The position numbers and the translations under genes are program-made. A stretch of DNA of 64,000 nt from Strigamia acuminata. Lineage: Eukaryota > Arthropoda > Chilopoda > Geophilomorpha > Linotaeniidae. The notes under the pieces are model-generated. The model ran no database searches and was not told the origin of the DNA. It saw only the letters and a program-made list of their open reading frames with translations. Below are positions 21,256 to 30,384 of this stretch, one piece after another (the stretch's first letter is position 1; the number at the start of each line of letters is the position of its first letter). The DNA lies in NCBI GenBank assembly GCA_949358305.1, contig OX442315.1, forward strand, positions 16,456,427-16,520,426. The letters are read 5' to 3'.

Positions 21256-22421
21256 TCAGGAGTGCAAAATTAATTCAACTGCTGCTGGAAAATCTGGCAC
21301 AACATGTCTAGGCGGCGGGTCAATTTTCGTTTCATCGCCCTCCCGATATTTCCCTAAAATACAACAAGAAATTTGCATTAACATCTAAAAATTAAATTTA
21401 TATTATTCATCTACAATTTTCACCTGTTTTTACTAAAATACCCTTCATTCCACACTGCTGCGCTCCTCCAATATCATCTCGTACATCCTGCGCAGCAAAA
21501 ACCATCGCTTAAATTATAAATTACAATTTTAAAAATAATGATGGCAAATTGCTCACATCACCGATCATAATAGTTTCATCGCATTTGCAATTCAGCGATT
21601 TAACAGCTTCATTAAAAAAAGTCGACATTGGCTTCCCAACTACTTGAGCTTTGACATCAGTAGCATACTCGAGGCCCTTGATGAACGGACCAGGGCCTAA
21701 AGATGGCCCGTCAGGAGTTTGGTAGTATCTCGCCTTATGTATTGCGATCAAAGGCGCTCCATTTAAAACGAGTCGAAATGCAGTGTTCAGTTTGTCGTAA
21801 TGGAAACTCGTTGGTGCCAGACCAATGACAACACAATTTGGATCTTCGGTCTCGATTCCTGAAACAAAAAACACGCGTTATTTACATATTACATTAAATT
21901 AAAATACGAAAAAATAAAAAATAATAAAATCACCTTCAAAATCCTCCATGGCGGCTTCTTCGAGAAAAAACATGGGTCGGACATCTTTTGCGACGATAAG
22001 TTGTCGTGCAGCTGTCAACGAAGTGAATATTTCCGATGGTTTAATATCAAAACCGATTCTATTGAGTCGGTCCACAAGGAATCGTTTCGATTCCTTGGTT
22101 GTATTCGTTACGAAACGAATTCCAAAATTTGCTTCACGTAATCTAAGACGAGCAAATAAGACGAGTCAAACCGAATGTAGCACGGTTCTCTCGTTAAAGC
22201 CCGAGTCTAGTGTACTTTGTGGGAATTGTGTGTATTTTACGTGCCATTTTTCGTTTGTAAGTTATATAAGTTACATGCTATACTGTGTATGTTGATTTAC
22301 TCCATAGGTTTGTTGTGTATTGATACCTTTTCAGTGCATCAATAGCTCCGGCAATGGGTGAACTTTCGATGTGAAGTGTGCCGCTCAGATCGATCAAAAC
22401 GGATTTGAAGACTCCACTCAT
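21256..22421 (-). CDS. HDHD2: HDHD2-type HAD-superfamily phosphatase, copy a
   Basis: A five-exon gene of about 260 codons, close in length and sequence to animal HDHD2 (haloacid dehalogenase-like hydrolase domain containing 2). It opens [22 protein letters not shown] at 22419-22421. DLSGT stands in the place of HAD motif I (DxDxT in most members, DLSGT in HDHD2). FVTNTTKES is motif [15 protein letters not shown] and [12 protein letters not shown] are in the cap, GKP gives the motif III lysine, and MIGDD spans an exon border as motif IV. It ends [16 protein letters not shown] at 21256-21258. HAD enzymes remove phosphate through an aspartyl intermediate; the HDHD2 substrate is not established. 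Intact by eye. Four residues differ from copy b within one exon. Confidence 0.9.
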
Positions 22422-23022
22422 TATAGCAGCAAACCGGCGAAAGTTGTGGTCTCCGTCACTTCGTCTATCTCACAACTACCGCTGATGACCTCTAAAACCA
22501 AGCATTTGTCGGGAAGTTGGAGCGTTGTATTTATTTTCTTAGTTATTTCAAAATTTATCCACTAGATGGAAGTGGAGTAGTAGGTTAATAGGAAAGCCAC
22601 CAGATTTTTTTGTGCCCGAATTTTAATTTTTTAGGCCTAAACATGAATTTTATTTAAAAAAAAACAACTTTTAAACAAAAAATTGAAATTTTTCCGTTCC
22701 TCAAGCCATGGCCCCCTTGGCCATCCTCCTTGTAACTGCTAGTTATACAATTATTTGTTGACAGAAATGACCGAAGAAATGATAATCTGGACCGAAAATA
22801 TGAAAGTAGACCGTTCCATGATGAAATCCGTGAATTAGTTATGACACAAATGACGACTGGAACGATTTTCTGCTTTGAAAACCAACCCGACGGAGTTTTA
22901 TTTATTAAGATAACTGACTTCTGTGTAAACAATTGTGGATGAATTATGATTTGATTACATTTGCTTTAAGTGTTATTAAAGTTATTCAATTTTTTAATAT
23001 TACTAAAATAGAATATTTTCAA
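22422..23022. other. Intergenic between HDHD2a and LolA-1a
   Basis: HDHD2a upstream sequence, then a segment (about 22640-22990) that recurs beside LolA-2 at about 30000-30310 and so belongs to the LolA tandem unit. It contains a 68-codon open stretch on the plus strand, listed separately. Confidence 0.5.
22736..22942 (+). pseudogene. Orphan 68-codon open stretch, possible exon remnant
   Basis: The frame is open from 22736 to TGA at 22940-22942 and could start as an exon after TTGACAG at about 22760. The peptide is hydrophilic and then FEN-QPDGVLFIKITDF-like, with no family I recognise. The paralogous stretch at about 30056-30290 has in-frame stops and a 21-base insertion, so it is not maintained there. 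The copy in the right block is unchanged. Probably the end of a decayed gene. Confidence 0.25.
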
Positions 23023-26000
23023 TTATTGTTCTTGATTATGCTTATTCATCTGGTTTGTTGACGAAATGTGTAGGTTCGAAACTGCTGTCCGATGCTTGCG
23101 ACGTCTAAGTTTGAAGTAATAAATGACACCAAATCCAATGAGTAAACCTAAAAGAATCATGCCAATGCCCAGTCCAGCCATTGAACCTACAATAATTATG
23201 TTACATTAATAAATTACATTTTGTGCTGTAAAATTAATTCAATTCACGGTTTATATTTTGACAAACTAAGGAAACAGTTCAATTTCATTAATCCGCCAAA
23301 TCCCACCACCAATGCTATAAAAAAAATTAATTTATTATTAATTTTTACGTTAAAATAATGACGGATAAATGAAAATGTCTAAATTTCAATTGGCGGATTA
23401 AAGAAAAATACAACTAGCTTATTTTTGTTTTAATAAGTAAAAATAAGCTGCCCCGCCGCCTAATAGTAGTCCTAAATAATCATAGGAATTGCCAAACCAG
23501 CCATGGAACCTAAATTTCAGTACATATCAACTTTGCACCAACTTTGATAACGAAATATTCTAGCTCAATTGTATAATTATCTTATTTACCAGCACTATAG
23601 CCACTGTATTCAGGTTTTCCGTTTACAATTTCTGGAAGTTTAGACGTATCGACAGTTGAAAGTTCCACAAGTTGAGAGGTATTGACAGTTGAAAGTTCCA
23701 CAAGTTGAGAGGTATTGACAGTTGAAAGTTCCACAGGTGAAGTAGGCACGGTTTGAGTAATTGGAGTAGTCTAAATATTAAAAAAAAAGGAAATATGTAC
23801 AGTTATATACGGAGTATCAATTTATCGTTGATATAAATAATAATTGTACTTACTATGTGGCATGGAAGTTTGATGTACATTATTTCAGGTTTTCTATTGG
23901 CGAGTTCTTTAAGTTCCAAAAATGAATTTGGCACGGCTTGAGCAACTTGAGTCTAAAATATAAAAAGAAGGAAATATGTACAGTTGTATATCAATTTATC
24001 GTTGATATAAATAATAGTTGTACTTACTACGTTGCATGGAAGTTCGATGTATATTATTTCCGGTTTTCTGTTGACGAGTTCTGTCAGTTCGACAAGTGAA
24101 TTAGGCACGGCTTGAGCAACTTGAGCCTAAAATATAATAAAAAGGAAATATGTATAGTTGCATAACAATTTATCGTTGATATAACTAATAGTTGTACTTA
24201 CTACGTTGCTTGGAAGTTCGATGTATACTTTGCCGGCGTCAAGTTGCGCTTTCAACATGTTGATAGCTTGGTCCGTTGATAATTCGTTGTCTTTAAGGTT
24301 GCCATTGCCTTCTACATTCTTTTTCTCAAGTAACGTGAACATAATTGCGGTATTGGATCCAACACTACTCATCTATAATTTAAAAAAGAAAATAATTGTT
24401 TTATTAATTTTTATTTTTTTGACAATTTACCTCAATGTGCGACACTCTAAGAGCTGTGATTAAACAGTTCTGGATAATAGCCAACAGCACAAAGTTCTCG
24501 AGGTCTTCATAGTTTGCGATATTGAGAATGTCGAGAGTACCTATAAATTAAAATTTTTACCGTATATTTAATTAAAAAATTAAAAAATGGGAAGGTTGTG
24601 TATCGATACCTTTCATTTGAAATAAGAATCGACGCTTTTCTTTTGCACTGAAGCAGCCACTTATGTCGTAAAGACGAACACTTGGACGGTCAACATCAAA
24701 ATTGAAGAAATTGGTTACGGTTCTGTTCACCTGTGGATTCTGCAAAGAAAACAATAAAATTATGTTTAAAAGAATAAATACCGTAATGCTTATTTTATGC
24801 AGCTGTGTTATCGAGTTAGCCAGTTTTAACTTCTTTTTATTGTTTTATGAAATGTGAAAGGATTTACATCTGACATGCTTTGTTGTCGTGAGTACTCACC
24901 TGTGCAAAGAAGCAACAGGTGAAGGATTTTTACCTCTTGTCACTCAAGCACCACTCAGCTCAACAATTTATTCAAGATGGTTAAGTAAGAGTTGTAAATT
25001 TTTGTAATATGTTATTATAAGCAAACGATGTAACCAACCGAGATTAATAATTAAAGCGGGTGACAAATTTAATCTTCATGTACGTAACTTACATCATCAG
25101 TGCAATGAAGTGGGTGGCTTTTTTATTCCCATGTATTGGTTGGTGTTTTATTTTGTTCTCTTTTTGGTAAAATGTTTCATTATATGGTTCTTAATATTTT
25201 CGAAGTTTGGTACCTCCTTAGATTTTAAAAATATTTTTTCGCACCTCCAAGATATGTTCAGTCTCTGTAAACATCTAAAACGAGACAAAAACTTGCTCAT
25301 TTAACTGTGAATGTGTGGAGAATATTCGTTTTTGTGTCTGTTTAATTTTAGTTTCGTTTGGATGTTTTTCAAGTAAATGGCAATTAAAATTCCGTCCTTT
25401 TCACCCAATGAACAAATAATGGCTCATGTGTTTGAGCATAATTTTGCGTTAAAACAATTGCCAGATCGAGCCACGATTTTATGAGGCAGCCATTTTGAAT
25501 TTGACTGTAAAAAACAAAACCCGAACCAAACCACTTTAAAAACCATTCCAGTCATGGTTTTTGTGTTGATTTATGGCTGTTTTTCGTGTCCCATTCTGCT
25601 TACATAAACACAGAAACCAACACAAACAGAAAGTTCTGAATGCATCTAAAGAAAATTGCCAATTTGTCACTGTCAAAACACGAATTACAGATGTTGTTTA
25701 ATATCTTGAAGGGAAAAAACCTGCTGACATCAAATATACTCTAATGTAATCATAAAAATCTACACATTATATATTTTTAGCACAGCAGCTCGCACACCAA
25801 CGGGTGTTTGCACCCCTGGTTAGGAACCACTGCTATAAGCTGACATCACGCTATTAGCATAGAGATGAAATGAAACGATGATTTACTTTCATCTTCTCTT
25901 ATTTGTTTCGAGGGGATAAAAGGAATGGAAAGGAGGAAGAAGATATGAGCAACGAGAAAGGAATTTACCGTACAAATATTTTCTTTTAAGTTGTGTGTAT

Positions 26001-28303
26001 TTCAAATTTTTGTTTGGTGACATTTATAGCACGAGGGGCGGTGCAATGCAGTGCAGCTAAAGTTAGTTCAGTTTACTGGGACGTCATCACACTTCTTTTT
26101 AAGACCTTTTATTCACATTAATGCCGACTCTATTTATTCCATGTATTCGCTCAATTTTACCCCACCTTTGTTACTCTCCCACCAGTCTTTTTACTCTTAT
26201 GGTAATTTCCAGTCGCAGAGATGCCCAAGTCATCACCTCCCCGCTTGGTTTAGGTTAGGTTTACCCTTATTACTTATTGCATTTCTAAAGTCTTTACAAC
26301 CTCGCAAGAGTGCTTGTGGTTCATAAACCTTTGAAACCAAACTTGTTTCAAATTGCTCACAATTTTACGATAAAATACAATTTCAATCATCAATACTCTT
26401 GCCAATATGAAATTCAAAATGTAAATAGAAATACGGTATTACAAAATCACCGACATAAACTTTATTTGTTAGATTTGTAATGACAAGAAGTGAATGACAA
26501 GTATGAAATTAACAGCAATTTTTTATAACTTACAATATCTTGTGAGATGTAGAAACAGATTCTAATCTGACCTACAAATACTGTCATGTCTTCCGAACTC
26601 GATAAGATAAAAAGACAACACTACACTTAAAAAATTAATTAATTAATTTCACTTACCATTACGTTGTATTGAATGTGTATCATTGGCTGCATGTGGTTGA
26701 AGATATGGGCCTCTTGGATGATATTCTTTGCCTTTTTTACGACAAAATAACGTCAGTATGACAACATTCTTTTAATATTTTCAGATAACTGGCGACTTAC
26801 CGATGAGAACCAATATTCATGAACGAGGAAAGTTTTCTTGTCGTAGGCTCTGAACTGAAGTGCATCGATCCCACGACGTCGTTCTTCTTTGTAAAATGTA
26901 TAGTTGTAATCGCTGAGCCCCAAATGTGCCATCGGATTGTTAATGATAACTTTATTGCCATTTATAACTTTCACATCGTCAGCGGTAGTTGGAATGGGAC
27001 CGAACTTGCATTTGCCAGTTGTTTTGTCAAAAGTGTAAGATAGTCCTGAGAATCGATTTCATTATTCATATTTTAATGTTTATCTCATTTAATTTAGTTT
27101 GTTTACCACTCCAGAAATCGTGGACTTCAGTTAGCACTCCTACAGGATGTTCGTGTTGTGTGTCAATTTTTTGTCCTTTAGCAATTGGTCTGTAGTCGAA
27201 TCGAGTGTAGTTCATTTCACTGTCAAATACATGCTGTAACAAAACAAAAAAGTAAGATTTTTATTTCATTCTATCGTCTTTATTTAAACTTACGTTGTGA
27301 TAAACAATAAAATCCGTAAGTCCGTCTGCCGATTTTGTTATAATTTCAGACTGATATGAAAATTTATTAGGAAGTTTTGGAATAGTTCTGCCGCCCAAAT
27401 TATTCAAACCGTGACAAAAAACACCATCTGGAATCTAGAAAAAAAAATCTCAAATCTTTATTAATCGTAAAAATTACGATATGAAAACTTACATTGAAAA
27501 TGCCTTCAGGTGCATAACTTTTTTCAAACTCGAAAAAAGTTACAAAGTCCTCCGAAATTACTCCGTCTACACTGACTTTTGTCCAGACTGACGTGGGCAC
27601 GGATTCTTGACCACCGTGAAGTGGTGTCCAGTTCTTATTAGTGGTCATGTTGACTTTCAGATAGACTTTGGCACCCGTTTCTTTCCAAGTCAAGCAAACT
27701 CCATACATTTGCACCTCTACTCCGTTCTCAATACCTTTGCCCAAGTCAACGGCCACTAATTTCTTTTTTTTATCACCCGCTGCATATCTCAGGTACCAGT
27801 CGGCTCCAGTCATTGAGGTTTTTTTGTGATTTTCTTTTCCTACGTCCCATCCATTTTCGTCGCTTAATGTTTCCACTGTGCAGGCTTCTTCACCTGAATA
27901 AACTATTAATATCGAATTTGTTTGGAAAACATAATAATTTTTACCTCTTTTATGGTTTTTTTCTGCCATACTGATCAATTGTTTTCTGCGTTCGTCAAAA
28001 ATAAGGATACTTTTAACGTCTTCGTGCTCAGAACTGATGTAACCATCTCCTAATTTAGCGTATTCTAAATTTATGGTTGCCTTAAGTTTAGTTGATTGAA
28101 GTTGAGCAAGTGCATGGTACGATTTGGGAACCGTTGGTAAAGTAAGGTGGCCTAAATATTAATGGAAATAATTGATTTTTCTTTTTTAAATTTTTGTTTG
28201 TTTCCTTCTTACGTTTATCAGGAGTAGTTGCTGGGCACACATCGTCGTCAGCAAACACAACACAACCAAACGAAAAGCCGGCAAAAAGAAGTTTAATCCA
28301 CAG
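23023..28303 (-). CDS. LolA-1a: membrane-anchored LolA-like-domain protein, 5' incomplete
   Basis: A multi-exon gene, about 14 exons recovered. The first exon found gives a hydrophobic signal core (LWIKLLFAGFSFGC) without its own Met. Then follow a first LolA-like region (exons ending 28152 and 27895), a second one with FSYQSEI, NYTRFDYRP and DFWSGLSYTFD, and a third region with YDISGCFS and FLFQMKG. Short repeated exons ending in IELPCNV come next, then a Thr/Ser-rich stalk with three VELSTVNTSQL-type repeats. The last exon has a transmembrane segment (MAGLGIGMILLGLLIGFGV) and a basic KLRRRKHR tail, TAA at 23023-23025. Such proteins occur in many arthropods; the function is unknown, and lipid binding is only suggested by the LolA-like fold. 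Oddities: first exon missing, alternative anchor exon (23419-23509) broken, tail frameshifted. Confidence 0.65.
23288..23401. mobile_element. 114-bp MITE-like element between the alternative last exons
   Basis: TTAATCCGCCAA at the left is the exact inverse of TTGGCGGATTAA at the right (12-bp perfect inverted ends), flanked by TA-type sequence. It is present at the same place in LolA-2 (30639-30752) and in both right-block copies (55895-56008, 63247-63360), so it is older than the LolA duplication. Confidence 0.6.
23419..23509 (-). pseudogene. Broken alternative last exon of LolA-1a
   Basis: Begins after TTTAG like the functional last exon and encodes the same SMAGLA start, but one A is missing from a run compared with LolA-2. 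This puts TAG (23472-23474) after MII, so the transmembrane segment cannot be made. The intact version is at 30772-30863. Confidence 0.7.
25775..25832 (-). mobile_element. hAT-like terminal sequence inside the long LolA-1a intron
   Basis: Read on the minus strand, the end is CAGTGGTTCCTAACCAGGGG, a typical hAT terminal pattern. About 1 kb here (roughly 25010-26030) is absent from the matching LolA-2 intron, so an insertion occurred. A partner end near 25020 and a TATAAG-type duplication are suggestive but imperfect. The copy at about 58382-58439 is the same. Confidence 0.5.
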
Positions 28304-28334
28304 CTATTATAGTAAAATAAATAATATTACGTGT

Positions 28335-28995
28335 GATGATCTCACTTTATTTCTTATTTTGTACGGAGTATTAAATAAAAATCACCACTTAAAGAATAAT
28401 TGTGTTTTATTTTATTTCACAATAGTTTGGTGTGTGCCAAACTCAGTCATGTGACTGGGGGGGGGGGGTGAAAACTCCCCAAGCACATTTCACCCCAAAT
28501 TGGCTGGGGTGAACAGCTAATTAACCGTTTTGGTGCAGCAAAATCCTTTGTTGAACCAAACTGAGCAAATTGCAATTCCGAAGTGTGCCAAGCTTGAATT
28601 ATCAAATTTGGCACACTCTTGAATACACACTGAAACCAACAACACACATGTCACTGCTAATCCAAAACTTGCTAGTATTGACCGTGTTAGCATTCGTGTG
28701 TTTCGAGATCTCTGCTTTCTTTGCCCATCGTGCAAAGCCAGCACCGTTGGCTGGTACACACATATTTGGAGAAGAGGAATCGCTCACCGTGACCCATCGC
28801 CCTCGCAGGAGCCACCGTGATCTCATCCAGAGTTCCCGCCACCGCCATCGTACGTGTGAGTAACGAGAGGGAGAAGACGTCGCCATCGCAACAACGAGAA
28901 GTTGTTGAAACACGCCATTTTCGTGTTTTGTGCGTAACAAACCGTTACGCGCTTTTTCCTTTGTTTCCGCGACATTGTCGCCTTTCTGATTGTGA
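28335..28995. mobile_element. Insertion upstream of LolA-1a replacing the first-exon region
   Basis: Aligning the upstream regions of LolA-1 and LolA-2 shows homology up to AATAATATTACGTG on one side and from GGGAGTAATTTGGAAAT on the other. In between, LolA-2 has about 130 bases including its first exon, and LolA-1 has about 660 unrelated bases. These include inverted TTTGGTGTGTGCCAAA at 28429-28444, a G12 tract and a GC-rich region. Type unknown; called a mobile element only because it replaces orthologous sequence. Confidence 0.45.
28457..28468 (+). repeat. Homopolymer G12
   Basis: Twelve consecutive G. The right-block copy (61064-61076) has thirteen, which accounts for the offset change from 32607 to 32608. 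Confidence 0.9.
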
Positions 28996-29254
28996 TTACA
29001 AACGGGAGTAATTTGGAAATACTCCGTAACAATTTAGAGAAAGAAAAAAAAGTACAGATGAAGTCAAACTAATGGAGAATTATCAGATTGACACAATTGC
29101 ATAAAAATTGTTTTAAAGGGAAAAGCTTTTCCTGAGATAAGATAATGTAAAAATACGATTACATTATTAACTTGTAGTAGGATAGTGCTTTTGTTTCTTT
29201 GTAAGAATATTTTAGTTTTAAAAGTTAGTTAAGTGCAAGTATTAAAATAAAAAT

Positions 29255-29900
29255 GAATTTTGAAAACTTTTTTTTGGTTATAGTCAATAGTCATTTACTA
29301 CTAAAAGATGTAAAAGAAATGAGAAAATTTTCATTCGATGGGTTTTCGATTTCGGTAATTTCTTTTGGTCCTATTTGGGCAAGAAAAAATCGCAAGTACG
29401 ACAAATTTCCGACTTTTGCGGATTTTTGTTGTTTTTTAAGGAAGAAACATTCCGAAATGTTGTGTCAGAGTTTTTTACAGTGATTGCACTGTTTCTGATT
29501 GGGTTTGTGGACGGTTTTCGCACGATCGTATTTAGGTTTAGGTTTTACGTTTTGCGAAAATATCGCATTGGCTTCCAGTTTCGAATGATCATCGGTGATT
29601 TTTTCCACTTTGTCAACCATCCGTTACTTTTCTAATAACTTTTTCGAGAGTTGGCATTGTCATTTTGGCCCGAATGGTTGTGTGAAACTTTCTGGAAATC
29701 TGGAAATATGCGGTGACTATTTTTTCATTCTTGTCTTTTCTTGCGTTTGCGTCGAGGTCTCGAAGAGTTTCAGTGTAAAATCCTGAACGATTTTTAAATT
29801 CATCTTTGGTTGATAACTCCTTTGTAATTACCTCGGTCAACATCGCCCCAATTTTTATATCCCCCGCATCTTCGTAGACTTCTATGAGCTTATAAATTTG
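29255..29900 (-). pseudogene. LTR-retrotransposon gag relic with zinc knuckle
   Basis: On the minus strand an open stretch (about 29900 to 29613) encodes a charged helical region rich in Lys, Arg, Glu and Thr. After a frame break, a Lys/Pro-rich part leads into a CX2CX4HX4C zinc knuckle (CNHCKK then HNISEC). The expected glycine codon inside the knuckle is TGA. At least one frameshift and this stop make it non-functional. No pol, LTR or primer-binding site is recognisable nearby. The plus-strand open frames here are shadows. Confidence 0.6.
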
Positions 29901-30384
29901 TGCTTTATTCTGTAACTAAATTATTGTAGAGTGTAAATAATAAGGTAATAAAAACACTTTTTGGACAATTGATTTTTACTCTCCAAAAAAATGAAAATTT
30001 TCCGTTTCTCAAGCTCAAGGGGGTGACCATGACCCCCTTGGCCACCCTCCTTGTATCTGCTAGTACTACAATTATTTGTTGACAGAAATGACCGAAGAAA
30101 TGATAATCTGGACCAAAAATATGAAAGTAGACCGTAAACATTCACATTCCCATTCCATGATGAAATCCGTGAATTAGTTATGACACAAATGACGACTGGA
30201 ACAATTTTCTACTTGGAAAACCAACCGGACGGACTTTAATTTATTAAGATATCTGACTCCAGTGTAAACAATTGTGCAAGTATTATGATTTGATTACATT
30301 TGCTTTAAGTGTTATTAAAATAAGTTGAGTATTTCATTTTTTTCATATTATTAAAATAGATTATATTCAATTTTTTTTTCTTGT

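Larger units (their letters stand above)
28304..30384. other. Intergenic between LolA-1a and LolA-2a
   Basis: Holds about 0.65 kb of sequence not present upstream of LolA-2 (about 28335-28995, including a G12 run at 28457-28468), the dead gag fragment (29255-29900) and a repeated LolA-unit segment (30000-30310) with a hairpin around CAAGGGGGT/ACCCCCTTG at about 30018-30043. Confidence 0.5.

Noticed and set aside
23240-23340. Third alternative last exon (hydrophobic IALVVGFGGLM on the minus strand)
   Set aside because: The stretch overlaps the end of the 114-bp MITE and reads poorly in LolA-2, so the transposon explanation is preferred.
28517-29032. Overlapping open frames on both strands upstream of LolA-1 (60-112 codons)
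   Set aside because: No recognisable domain, mutually overlapping, and within the replaced non-orthologous segment. Only the short MSRKQRKKR start is kept as a tentative first-exon candidate.
29253-29786. Plus-strand frames (MNFENFFLVIVNSH and others)
   Set aside because: The minus strand here encodes the gag relic with its zinc knuckle; the plus-strand frames are shadows.
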